Assembly (NCBI GenBank): GCA_008974855.1
Contig: BFAR01000140.1
Coordinates: 1-14,266, forward strand
From: an archaeon MnTg01
GTDB taxonomy: Archaea > Thermoproteota > Nitrososphaeria > Nitrososphaerales > Nitrosopumilaceae
Reading direction: 5' to 3'
Length of the DNA stretch: 14,266 nucleotides
The notes under the pieces are model-generated. The model had not been told where the DNA came from. It saw only the letters and a list, made by a program, of their open reading frames with translations, and did not search any database. How positions within the stretch are numbered: the stretch's first letter is position 1; each line of letters opens with the position of its first letter. Positions 7,033 through 13,363 of this stretch are shown in pieces. The position numbers were made by a program, and so were the translations under genes.

Positions 7033-7812
7033 TCAGTATTTTGCGTCTAAAGATGATGCTAAGACATCAATGGCATTAGATAATTTCTCCACATTCCTAT
7101 CTTTACTTATATGGTGTAATTCATTTTTGATAGTTTTTAGTGCATTAATTTCATTAGCTTTATGAGAAGAACTGTTTTCTTGATACTGGAACTCTTTTAA
7201 GAGTTCACGGACATCTTCTATTTGTAACTCTTGATATTCTAGTTCTTTTTCTGCTAATGAACAGTTATCTTCTAATTTCTTTAACTTTGATTTGGAATTT
7301 CGTTTACCTAACAATAGTTGATTTAGCATAGAAGTAATTGCAGGTATATCCATTGTGACGAGAGTATTTTTGTCAGGAATAATATTTTCCAATTTTTGAG
7401 ATTGTAACATTTCAACTTCTTTATCAAATTTATCGTGTAATTTCTTGATATTTTGAATTTCCTGATTATGTTGTTCAATTTTCATATTGGTATATCTTAT
7501 GTACTGTCCTGTGTTTCCTGCTGCATCTAATGCCCAACGTATAGACTTCATTGCTTCTAACCAACCTGTTTTTTTTTCTTTTTGTTGTAGTTTTAATCTA
7601 TCTTGAAACGTTATAGATTCTGAATCATTTAATTGAAATCCCAGTGTAACAGAACGTTTTTGAGCTTCCATTACCTCCCTTAATTCAGATTTTTTTCCAA
7701 TCTCTACAATAAAGGTTGATTCATCTTTTGAAATTACTCTATCCTCTTTACGATTAAGATACTTACGCTGACCAGCCAGAAGATAACTAGAAAAGAATCT
7801 GATTAAATTCAC
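7033..7812 (-). CDS. Hypothetical coiled-coil protein, 259 aa
   Basis: I do not recognise a family. The start is GTG at 7812; a stop lies in frame 4 codons upstream, and the next Met is at residue 48. The protein is hydrophilic and mostly helical. Residues about 1-12 are mildly hydrophobic (NLIRFFSSYLLAG) but too short for a clear membrane helix. There is a conserved-looking segment with W-L-E-A-M-K-S-I-R-W-A-L-D (about 84-96), then long Lys/Glu/Gln-rich coiled coils (about 105-150 and 165-225), with a proline break near PDKNT and MDIPA. It has one Cys and no catalytic motif. The layout recalls proteins that scaffold filaments or membranes, but nothing proves a role. A near-copy of the propeller-gene palindrome sits 2 nt upstream of the GTG, suggesting shared control. 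Confidence 0.75.
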   Translation of the reverse strand: MNLIRFFSSYLLAGQRKYLNRKEDRVISKDESTFIVEIGKKSELREVMEAQKRSVTLGFQLNDSESITFQDRLKLQQKEKKTGWLEAMKSIRWALDAAGNTGQYIRYTNMKIEQHNQEIQNIKKLHDKFDKEVEMLQSQKLENIIPDKNTLVTMDIPAITSMLNQLLLGKRNSKSKLKKLEDNCSLAEKELEYQELQIEDVRELLKEFQYQENSSSHKANEINALKTIKNELHHISKDRNVEKLSNAIDVLASSLDAKY

Positions 7813-7813
7813 T

Positions 7814-7833
7814 GTGTGTAATTAATGACAAAC
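7814..7833. promoter_or_regulatory. Imperfect copy of the 20-bp palindrome, candidate operator (site 3)
   Basis: GTGTGTAAT-TA-ATGACAAAC matches site 2 at 17 of 20 positions, with one change per arm plus one in the spacer. It is immediately upstream of the GTG at 7812, so if the mRNA is leaderless a bound protein would cover the promoter. The flanking ACT resembles site 1. It is weaker evidence than the two perfect copies. Confidence 0.4.
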
Positions 7834-7890
7834 ACTAATTCTGTTCAAATGCACAGCAATTAATTTAGAAGATGATACTGAATTTGCTTT

Positions 7891-7900
7891 GATATAATTA
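7891..7900 (+). promoter_or_regulatory. Probable TATA box of the 107-aa gene
   Basis: GATATAATTA is centred about 43 nt before the ATG at 7939. With the usual 26-nt distance, transcription would start near 7921, giving an 18-nt leader with no visible Shine-Dalgarno. Confidence 0.4.
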
Positions 7901-7938
7901 CCACTAAAGATAAATGAGAATAATCAAAGAATCAAATC

Positions 7939-8262
7939 ATGGGAGAAATAACTGAATATAGAATTCAGCAAATTGTGGATAATGGTCAAATTGTGCAAAT
8001 GGCCCTTGAAGAAGATGTTCATACCGAACCGGTTTCTCAAAAACAACTGATAATGGAATCTATTGCAAAAAAATTAGACCCTGAAATGAAAGAACAAGTT
8101 ACTCCAATATTAGAGGCAATACTTCAAGCCCAACCTACAATCAAAGTGAAAAGTTACCAGCATACTACAATAACTATCACTATGCCAAAAAATAGATACG
8201 AACGAATGGGAAGGCCTCAAGTTGGAGAAAAACTTGAAATAAATCTTAAGAAAATTTCTTAG
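7939..8262 (+). CDS. Hypothetical small protein, 107 aa
   Basis: The family is not recognised. The ATG start is the first in the open frame. The sequence is soluble and without Cys. An N-terminal half of mixed strand and helix ([20 protein letters not shown], then [20 protein letters not shown]) is followed by a beta-like segment rich in alternating Thr/Ile (HTTITITMP) and a basic end [21 protein letters not shown]. The [11 protein letters not shown] turn is reminiscent of a small beta-barrel loop, but this is only an impression. Its promoter is divergent from the coiled-coil gene. Its stop overlaps that of the thioredoxin-fold gene by 4 nt, tail to tail. Confidence 0.75.
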   Translation: MGEITEYRIQQIVDNGQIVQMALEEDVHTEPVSQKQLIMESIAKKLDPEMKEQVTPILEAILQAQPTIKVKSYQHTTITITMPKNRYERMGRPQVGEKLEINLKKIS

Positions 8263-10289
8263 AGTTGTTTTTCTATCTCAGAAATAGATTCTAACGGTAA
8301 AGAACAACTAAAGTCTTTACAAATAAAAACAGTTGTTTTTTCAATTTGAAAGTTTTTTCCTGTAAAGAATGGTATGTTATTCAAATTTTTTATTTGGTTT
8401 TCGTTTTGAACGCAAACTATGATTGATTCGGGAAGAAACTTTGCTGTTAAGTATTTCACAATTTCAGAATTAATAGGATTTAAGATAGTTATCTCAAGTG
8501 GTTTTTCTAAATACATAAAAATTGTATTTAGTAAATGCCCAAATCCAAATGGATTTTCTGCTGCCAAAGAGGCTTGAGATTCCATAGTCTTCAAAGAGAT
8601 ATCCAAGAATTTTTTTTCTTGAGTTAAATGATACATTCGTAAAAGACAGTTGGCTGCCACCGAATTTCCAGAGGGCATTGAAAGATCATAATTGCTTTTT
8701 GGACGAATAATCAATTCTTCATGGCTGTCATCTGTCATGAAGAAGTTACCGTGCTCAGAGTCCCAGAAATGATCTATTAGATAATTTCCTAAAGTTTTTG
8801 CAGTTTCAAGATATTTTAGTTCAGGATTTGTTTCAAATACATCAAGTATTGCACTGATAAGATAGGAATAGTCCTCAAGATATCCCTGAATTTTTGCAGT
8901 TCCATTTTTGTAGGTTCGTAAGAGTTTTCCATTTTGAATTAAATTGTTTTCAATAAAGGAAAGGCCTTTTTCAGCAGCATTTAGAAATGATTTTTCGCCT
9001 GAAACCCTAAACCCTTTGGTAAATGCACTAATCATTAGGGCATTCCATGAAGTTAGAATTTTGTCATCTAGTCCGGGGGATGCTCTTTTGGATCTTACCT
9101 CTAGGAGTTTTTGGATGCAGGGATCTAATATTCTTTTTACTTGGTCTTCTGTCTTGCCAAATTTGAAGGCGACTGAAGAAAGTGTGAGATTGTTACACAA
9201 TATTGTTTTTCCCTCGAAATTACCACCATCAGTAACGTCATAAAATAAACAAAAGATATCAGCATCATTTCCTAAAATTTCTTGAATTTCATTTTTACTC
9301 CAAACATAGTATTTGCCTTCTTCTCCTTCTGAATCTGCATCTATTGAAGAGTAAAATCCTCCCTCATCAGAAGTCATTTCACGCAAAACAAAGTTCAGAG
9401 TTTTAGTTATAACTGAAAGGTAAAAAGCGTCTTTTGTAATTTGATATGCTTCAGCATAAACAATAGGAATCAAAGCATTATCATAAAGCATTTTTTCAAA
9501 ATGTGGGACAAGCCATCTGGAGTCAGTTGAGTAACGATGAAAACCTCCACCAAGTTGATCAAAAATCCCACCCTGAGCCATTTTTTTTAATGTTTTTAGT
9601 GAAAATTCTTGGAATTTAGAAATTCCAGATAATTTTGAATATCGAAGTATGTAAGAAAGATTTGCAGAATTTGGAAATTTAGGAGCAGTTCCAAAACCTC
9701 CGTACACTTGATCACCCAATTGCATCAAATTCATTGCAGCCTCATCAAGAATTGATTTTTCAAGCTTTGATGGGGCAGCTACAGATTCTGTTTTTTGTAG
9801 ATTCGTTACAAAGTTTTCAGCTGTTTTTTTAATGTCCTGTGGTTTTTCTTCCCATGATTGTGAAAGCTGTCTTAGTAGACTTCCAAAACCCGGCCTTCCA
9901 TACGAATCCAATATCGGAAAGTATGTTCCAACATAGAATGGTTTTTGATCAGGTGTGAGAAAAATGCTTAATGGCCAACCGCCTTGACCAGTTGCTATCT
10001 GACAAACTTTTTGATAAATGTCATCAATGTCTGGTCTTTCCTCTCGGTCTACTTTGATATTAATAAAATTCTCATTCATAATGTTAGCAATGTCATCATT
10101 TTCAAAAGATTCATGTGCCATTACATGACACCAGTGGCAGGAGCTATATCCGATACTCAAGAATATGGGTTTATTTTCTTCTTTTGCCTTTTTTAGAGCG
10201 GTTTCATTCCATGTATACCAATGAACAGGATTTTTTGCATGTTGTAGTAAATATGGGCTAGTCTCATGAATAAGGCTATTTTCAGACAT
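8259..10289 (-). CDS. yyaL: Thioredoxin-fold protein of the YyaL/DUF255 (SSP411-like) family
   Basis: The 676-aa length is typical for the family, which joins an N-terminal thioredoxin-like domain to a six-hairpin (alpha/alpha barrel) domain. Seen: the hallmark start [21 protein letters not shown] (3-24, with W24); [18 protein letters not shown] with CxxC at Cys51 and Cys54; [10 protein letters not shown]; and [16 protein letters not shown] with the cis-Pro position. The barrel part has [67 protein letters not shown] and MPSGNSVAA. The molecular role of the family is poorly known; a thiol-redox activity is suggested by CxxC, and the barrel resembles sugar epimerase or hydrolase folds. It is probably cytosolic, since no signal peptide is seen. 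The start at ATG 10289 begins right before the conserved motif. The gene is intact. Confidence 0.95.
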   Translation of the reverse strand: MSENSLIHETSPYLLQHAKNPVHWYTWNETALKKAKEENKPIFLSIGYSSCHWCHVMAHESFENDDIANIMNENFINIKVDREERPDIDDIYQKVCQIATGQGGWPLSIFLTPDQKPFYVGTYFPILDSYGRPGFGSLLRQLSQSWEEKPQDIKKTAENFVTNLQKTESVAAPSKLEKSILDEAAMNLMQLGDQVYGGFGTAPKFPNSANLSYILRYSKLSGISKFQEFSLKTLKKMAQGGIFDQLGGGFHRYSTDSRWLVPHFEKMLYDNALIPIVYAEAYQITKDAFYLSVITKTLNFVLREMTSDEGGFYSSIDADSEGEEGKYYVWSKNEIQEILGNDADIFCLFYDVTDGGNFEGKTILCNNLTLSSVAFKFGKTEDQVKRILDPCIQKLLEVRSKRASPGLDDKILTSWNALMISAFTKGFRVSGEKSFLNAAEKGLSFIENNLIQNGKLLRTYKNGTAKIQGYLEDYSYLISAILDVFETNPELKYLETAKTLGNYLIDHFWDSEHGNFFMTDDSHEELIIRPKSNYDLSMPSGNSVAANCLLRMYHLTQEKKFLDISLKTMESQASLAAENPFGFGHLLNTIFMYLEKPLEITILNPINSEIVKYLTAKFLPESIIVCVQNENQIKNLNNIPFFTGKNFQIEKTTVFICKDFSCSLPLESISEIEKQL

Positions 10290-10425
10290 AAATTCATTAT
10301 AGTGAATATCTATTTGTATTTACTTCTCAAATTTCTCAAAAAATTGGAACAAATTAGATTTATTCTAAAAATTCGAAGTTATCCTAACATGTCTGTTGTA
10401 AAAAACAAACATCAAGAGAAATGCC

Positions 10426-10441
10426 ATAGTAGGTATACTAT
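10426..10441. repeat. Short inverted repeat upstream of the receiver gene
   Basis: ATAGTA (10426-10431) and TACTAT (10436-10441) flank a GGTA loop, a few bases before the Shine-Dalgarno site. It could form a weak hairpin near the ribosome site or be an operator half-site pair. The stem is AU-rich and short. Confidence 0.3.
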
Positions 10442-10444
10442 TGT

Positions 10445-10449
10445 GAGGT
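10445..10449 (+). promoter_or_regulatory. Shine-Dalgarno site of the receiver gene
   Basis: GAGGT sits 6 nt before the ATG at 10456, a good spacing. It fixes that start and shows that this mRNA has a leader, unlike several neighbours. Confidence 0.6.
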
Positions 10450-10455
10450 AATAAG

Positions 10456-10857
10456 ATGCCACTTAACATATTGATCGCAGAAGATGAGGAAGATATTGCA
10501 GAACAATACAAAATGGGATTTGAAGATAGAGGACATAAAGTAAAGATTACCTATAACGGTGTTGAATGTATCAATGTGTATCGGAGAGCTCGTCAAACGT
10601 TAGATGAAGAAGATCCAATAATTTATGATGCAGTAATAATTGATCACAACATGCCATTAAAGAATGGTGCCACTTTAGCTGAAGAAATCAGAGAAATTAA
10701 TCCAGAGCAGACTATAGTTTTTGCAACTGCATACGGCAATCAACTAATCACAGGTCTAGATAGTTTTGAAGATGTAGATATTTTGGCTAAACCGTTATCG
10801 ATAAAAAACCTCGTTAGGCTGGTAGAAGAAAGATTTTATGATAAAGTTTTAGCCTAA
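10456..10857 (+). CDS. Stand-alone receiver-domain response regulator (CheY-like)
   Basis: At 133 aa this is a single receiver domain with no output domain. The motifs are intact: acidic E9-D10-E11, phospho-acceptor Asp63 in VIIDHNMP, Thr91 in FATAYGN, and Lys112 in LAKP. An extra loop of about 10 acidic residues (TLDEEDPIIYD, about 48-58) precedes the strand with Asp63. Aromatic Tyr93 after Thr91 is not at the CheY switch position, so no motility role can be argued. Such proteins relay phosphate or bind a partner. The window's kinase is about 5 kb away and could be one of its partners. The gene converges on a 90-aa gene with a 2-nt gap. Confidence 0.9.
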   Translation: MPLNILIAEDEEDIAEQYKMGFEDRGHKVKITYNGVECINVYRRARQTLDEEDPIIYDAVIIDHNMPLKNGATLAEEIREINPEQTIVFATAYGNQLITGLDSFEDVDILAKPLSIKNLVRLVEERFYDKVLA

Positions 10858-10859
10858 AA

Positions 10860-11132
10860 TTAGATTCCTTCTCTACCTTCTTCAGTTTCATAAATAGATA
10901 CATTAATTCTAGCTAGCAATTTCATTTTTGATTTATGAGCCTTTTTGTTATGACTGTAATCCTTTTTTCCTACTAATATTTGAAGACGTTTTAGCTGAAC
11001 AATTGTTAATTCTTTTAACCCCTTTTTTGAAACAATGTCAAGTAATTTGACTCTCTCTAAATCATCAGGGGTAATGTTTTTAGACATCATTTCATTCTGG
11101 TTTAGTTTCACTATAACCTTTATTCTTGACAA
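10860..11132 (-). CDS. Hypothetical small helical protein, 90 aa
   Basis: The family is not recognised. The longest frame starts at TTG 11132. GTG at 11111 (preceded by AAGGT at 4 nt) or ATG at 11090 are alternatives; the latter would give 76 aa starting near SKNITPDDLERVKLL. The middle (about 22-55) reads as two amphipathic helices (DDLERVKLLDIVSKKG, KELTIVQLKRLQILV), followed by a basic stretch (KKDYSHNKKAHKSKMKLLARI). The repeated L-E-R-V/L-K-R-L pattern suggests a small helix-turn-helix or protein-contact unit, but no match is claimed. The stop is 2 nt from that of the convergent receiver gene; upstream it is divergent from the alcohol dehydrogenase. Confidence 0.65.
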   Translation of the reverse strand: MSRIKVIVKLNQNEMMSKNITPDDLERVKLLDIVSKKGLKELTIVQLKRLQILVGKKDYSHNKKAHKSKMKLLARINVSIYETEEGREGI

Positions 11133-11141
11133 GCCAAGTAA

Positions 11142-11152
11142 TGTAAAAATAC
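11142..11152 (+). promoter_or_regulatory. Possible TATA box of the alcohol dehydrogenase gene
   Basis: TGTAAAAATAC is centred about 26-27 nt before the ATG at 11174, and no Shine-Dalgarno precedes that ATG. Both facts fit a leaderless mRNA. The box is a weak match. Confidence 0.35.
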
Positions 11153-11173
11153 GGTTTTAGTGTTCAGATTGAT

Positions 11174-12211
11174 ATGTCAAAAAAAATGAGGGCGATGGTC
11201 TTATCAGAATTAGCTCCAATTGAGACTAGACCATTAAAGCTTCAAGAAATTGATAGACATGAAATTCAAAGACCAAATGAAATTTTGATTAAAATTGAAG
11301 CATGTGGAGTATGTCATTCTCAATTACACGGAATTGAGGGGGATTGGAAAGATTTAGGAATTCCCCCTGTACTTCCTACGGTACCCGGGCATGAAGTAGT
11401 TGGGAAAATAATTGAAATAGGAAAAAATGTTACCAAATTCAAAGTTGGAGACAGAGCTGGAATAACGCCGTTGCTTGAATCATGTTTGAAATGTCAATAC
11501 TGTAAGGAAGGAAAAGAATACTTGTGTGAATCAATGGAGGTTTTAGGTGAGTCTCTTAAAGGAGGATACGCAGAATACGTAACAGTTACAGAAGATTTTG
11601 CCACAAAAATTCCAGATACAATGAAACCAGAGTATGCAGCACCGCTATTTTGTGCAGGAATAACTGCTTACAAAGCAGTAAAGGCAAGTGAGCCATCAAA
11701 GAATAAAAAAATTGGAATATTTGGAATAGGAGGAGTAGGGCACATGGCAGTTCAATTTGCAAAATTAGAAGGAGCAGATGTTATTGCAATTTCAAGAAAC
11801 ATTAAACATTTAGAGGTCGCAAAAAATTTAGGCGCTTCAATTACAATTACATTTAACCAAGATCAGGAAGTTGTCTTAAAAGAATTAAAAGAAAAAATTG
11901 GTTTGCTTGATGCGGCTATAGTTTTTGCTCCAGCAGATATTGTTACTAATACTGCAATTAAGGCAATAAAGAAAGGAGGACTAGTTGTTATTGCTACAAT
12001 TGGAGAGATTTCAAATTTTGTTGCATTTGAAGAAAAAACAATCCGTGGAACTTTGATCGGGTCTAGAAATGATATGAAAGAGGTAATAAAAATTGCACAT
12101 GAAAAAAATCTAAAAGTTGTTTCAGAAGTTTATCCACTTGAACAAGCTAACGAAGTACTAGCAAAACTTAAAACTTCAGAAATAGAAGCAAGAGCAGTTT
12201 TAGTTCCTTAG
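11174..12211 (+). CDS. Zinc-dependent medium-chain alcohol dehydrogenase
   Basis: A 345-aa MDR-family enzyme that oxidises alcohols or reduces aldehydes with NAD(P). Catalytic zinc ligands are seen at Cys47 (CGVCHSQ), His73 (PGHE) and Cys160 (LFCAGITAY). The structural zinc lobe has Cys104, Cys107, Cys110 and Cys118. GHE, GDR and GGYAEY family motifs are present. The Rossmann motif is G184-I-G-G-V-G189 (GIGGVGH). After the second strand comes Ser-Arg (VIAISRN) instead of the Asp typical of NAD enzymes, so NADP(H) preference is likely (inference). Substrate cannot be told. It is cytosolic and intact. The start at ATG 11174 is followed by a second in-frame Met5 (MSKKMRAM), which aligns with the usual MRAM family start and could be used instead. 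No operon partner is seen; neighbours on both sides are on the opposite strand. Confidence 0.93.
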   Translation: MSKKMRAMVLSELAPIETRPLKLQEIDRHEIQRPNEILIKIEACGVCHSQLHGIEGDWKDLGIPPVLPTVPGHEVVGKIIEIGKNVTKFKVGDRAGITPLLESCLKCQYCKEGKEYLCESMEVLGESLKGGYAEYVTVTEDFATKIPDTMKPEYAAPLFCAGITAYKAVKASEPSKNKKIGIFGIGGVGHMAVQFAKLEGADVIAISRNIKHLEVAKNLGASITITFNQDQEVVLKELKEKIGLLDAAIVFAPADIVTNTAIKAIKKGGLVVIATIGEISNFVAFEEKTIRGTLIGSRNDMKEVIKIAHEKNLKVVSEVYPLEQANEVLAKLKTSEIEARAVLVP

Positions 12212-12237
12212 ATTAAGAAAAAACTTACTCAGTTGGA

Positions 12238-12486
12238 TTATCGATTAGAAAGTCTTTTTGCTTTAATAAATTTCCAAATCTTTTTTGTCATTTCACTTGG
12301 AGTGACAAAACCTTTACCAAAAACGTCTTCGACGGTTTCCGTTCTACCAGAAAAGCTTATCGCGTATCCGCCAAAAGGCTTTTTCTTTCCTTTAGATTTT
12401 GGCTTTGATTTTTTCTTGGACCTTGATTTGGAACTTGTAGATCTTCTTTTCGTAGTTCTCTTTTTTGATTTTCTTTTTGCTGCCAA
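12238..12486 (-). CDS. Lys-rich small protein, possible nucleic-acid binder, 82 aa
   Basis: The first 36 residues are almost all Lys, Arg and Ser with S-K/R-S-K patterns and KPKSKGKKK, like a eukaryotic linker-histone tail. Residues about 37-82 are a compact end: FGGYAISFSGRTETVEDVFG, then KGFVTPSEMTKKIWKFIKA, RLSNR. The T-x-x-E-M/V-x-K-x-I-W-x-F/Y-I-K core resembles the first helix of SWIB/MDM2 domains, but the protein stops where a SWIB domain would continue, so this is tentative. It has no Cys and no membrane segment. The only possible start is TTG 12484-12486: a stop lies 3 codons upstream and no Met precedes the core. A role in chromatin or RNA binding is an inference from charge. The overlapping plus-strand frame is a shadow. 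Confidence 0.78.
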   Translation of the reverse strand: MAAKRKSKKRTTKRRSTSSKSRSKKKSKPKSKGKKKPFGGYAISFSGRTETVEDVFGKGFVTPSEMTKKIWKFIKAKRLSNR

Positions 12487-12514
12487 GTTCTTCTATGGTC
12501 AAATGCAACTGGTT

Positions 12515-12525
12515 GATTATAATAT
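12515..12525. promoter_or_regulatory. Shared AT-rich promoter core between divergent small genes
   Basis: GATTATAATATT at about 12515-12526 reads as a TATA box on both strands. With a 26-nt distance it would give starts near 12493 (minus, toward the Lys-rich protein) and near 12546 (plus, toward the 37-aa gene). Both leave short leaders. Confidence 0.4.
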
Positions 12526-12548
12526 TTGCGAATCAAAATAGTCATAAA

Positions 12549-12560
12549 TCACAATTGTGA
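12549..12560. promoter_or_regulatory. 12-bp perfect palindrome over the start of a small gene
   Basis: TCACAATTGTGA is a perfect dyad and includes the GTG initiator of the 37-aa gene. It may be an operator overlapping transcription and translation start, or chance, since a 12-bp dyad in AT-rich DNA is not rare. Confidence 0.3.
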
Positions 12561-12670
12561 GGCATTATGGCAGGAATTGGTATGTTCCTAATACAATGCG
12601 AAAATATACTGATGAAAAAGAACATTATGATTTACCTCTAGAAATTGAACCTGATAATATGATTTACTAA
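12557..12670 (+). CDS. Very small protein, 37 aa
   Basis: Starting from GTG 12557 the frame reads M-R-H-Y-G-R-N-W-Y-V-P-N-T-M-R-K-Y, then acidic residues and L-P-L-E-I-E-P-D-N-M-I-Y, stop TAA. The ordered mix of aromatic, basic then acidic residues is unlike noise. The Y-G-R-N-W-Y and E-P-D-x-M-I-Y ends look like conserved blocks, though I cannot name a family. A shorter start at ATG 12596 would leave 24 aa. The next frame (ATG 12567) gives a 24-aa peptide of poor quality. The function is unknown. Confidence 0.5.
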   Translation: MRHYGRNWYVPNTMRKYTDEKEHYDLPLEIEPDNMIY

Positions 12671-12759
12671 AAAAGAAGATTTTCACTTTTTCCCAGATTG
12701 GATTAATAGATGAAGCGAAAGAATCTTTTGAACATTCCATACAAATGAAATCAGAATAA
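12658..12759 (+). pseudogene. Possible remnant of a TPR-type protein C-terminus
   Basis: A frame opens after a stop at 12655-12657 and ends TAA at 12757-12759. It has no ATG, GTG or TTG before its last codons. It reads ...FSQIGLIDEAKESFEHSIQ then MKSE, which fits the second half of a tetratricopeptide repeat (G-x-x-D-E-A-x-E-S-F-E-x-x-I). The missing start and short length suggest a decayed gene end or chance. Confidence 0.2.
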
Positions 12760-12769
12760 ATTTTTAGGC

Positions 12770-12777
12770 TTAAATAA
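12770..12777 (+). promoter_or_regulatory. TATA box of the 50-aa Cys/His gene
   Basis: TTAAATAA, followed by AAG, is centred 26 nt before the GTG at 12799 with no Shine-Dalgarno between, which fits a leaderless start exactly at that GTG. Confidence 0.55.
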
Positions 12778-12798
12778 AAGATAATTTTTCTTTGAATC

Positions 12799-12951
12799 GT
12801 GAATTGTAAAAGGTGTCATCATACTAATCAAGCCCATGCCGATTCTAATGAAAGTACATCTATACTAAAGCTAGGCAGATGCCAAATTCCTCAATGTACT
12901 TGTGTACAGTATCTTGATACCATGGAAAAAATTGATGAGGAATTATTGTAA
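12799..12951 (+). CDS. Small Cys/His protein, likely metal-binding, 50 aa
   Basis: From GTG 12799 the frame reads M-N-C-K-R-C-H-H-T-N-Q-A-H-A-D ... L-K-L-G-R-C-Q-I-P-Q-C-T-C-V-Q-Y-L-D, ending EKIDEELL. Ligand candidates are Cys3, Cys6, His7, His8, His13, and three Cys near residues 32-39 in the pattern C-x4-C-x-C. This is the spacing of a small zinc-binding knuckle. A stop lies two codons upstream of the GTG, so the start is constrained, and a TATA box 26 nt upstream supports it. The acidic helical tail (DTMEKIDEELL) may contact a partner. Next gene is 41 nt downstream with its own TATA box. The function is unknown; a regulator or metal-site assembly role is possible. Confidence 0.68.
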   Translation: MNCKRCHHTNQAHADSNESTSILKLGRCQIPQCTCVQYLDTMEKIDEELL

Positions 12952-12961
12952 GTAAATAATT

Positions 12962-12971
12962 CATATAGTAA
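12962..12971 (+). promoter_or_regulatory. TATA box of the 77-aa gene
   Basis: CATATAGTAA is centred about 26 nt before the ATG at 12993, again implying a leaderless mRNA. No Shine-Dalgarno is present. Confidence 0.5.
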
Positions 12972-12992
12972 ACAAAATGATGTATTTCTTAT

Positions 12993-13226
12993 ATGGAAAA
13001 ACATTCTTCACCTGATAAAATGAGAGAAGATTTGGATAATCTGTTATCTAAAATTAATGCATTAGAGGTTTCAGCCCCTGATGAGTATCAAAAAGGAATT
13101 GTAAAGGTTTTACGATTTTTAGTCGAAGGTCAAATGCATTCAATATCTGAATTTGAACATCTAAAAAAAGCAATTGATCTAGTTACTCTACAACTTTTTG
13201 ATGTTCAAAATAAAATTAATTCATGA
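12993..13226 (+). CDS. Hypothetical helical protein, 77 aa
   Basis: The family is not recognised. The protein is soluble, all-helical in appearance and without Cys. Two amphipathic helices (KMREDLDNLLSKINALE and YQKGIVKVLRFLVEGQMHSI) are joined by a S-A-P-D-E turn and followed by a third (EFEHLKKAIDLVTLQLFDVQ), giving heptad-like spacing that fits a coiled coil or three-helix bundle. ATG 12993 is fixed by the TATA box. The last codons overlap, tail to tail, a 36-aa zinc-ribbon gene by 6 nt (TCATGA serves both stops). Confidence 0.72.
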   Translation: MEKHSSPDKMREDLDNLLSKINALEVSAPDEYQKGIVKVLRFLVEGQMHSISEFEHLKKAIDLVTLQLFDVQNKINS

Positions 13227-13331
13227 TTTTAACCTTGTATCACTCATACCACACCCAACACATTTCATTAAAATAGATTTTTCTAGTTCTTTTTCCTTTT
13301 TCATCTCAGAACCACAGCATGGACATTTCAT
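13221..13331 (-). CDS. Two-knuckle zinc-ribbon microprotein, 36 aa
   Basis: From ATG 13331 the frame reads M-K-C-P-C-C-G-S-E-M-K-K-E-K-E, then E-K-S-I-L-M-K-C-V-G-C-G-M-S-D-T, stop TGA. Two Cys pairs, C-P-x-C-G (Cys3 and Cys6, with Cys5 between) and C-x-x-C-G (Cys24 and Cys27), sit 17 residues apart. This is the classic four-Cys zinc-ribbon layout, with Gly after each pair as in rubredoxin-type knuckles. Every codon was read from the sequence. At 36 aa it is a bare zinc ribbon; such proteins often bind nucleic acid or act as subunits, but no role can be assigned. The flanking genes read convergently, then in the same direction. Confidence 0.7.
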   Translation of the reverse strand: MKCPCCGSEMKKEKELEKSILMKCVGCGMSDTRLKS

Positions 13332-13363
13332 AGCGTATTGTAATTTGTATCATAAAACATTAT

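Noticed and set aside
12567..12641. 24-codon frame from ATG 12567
   Set aside because: It overlaps the better 37-aa frame, and its translation has no conserved-looking blocks.
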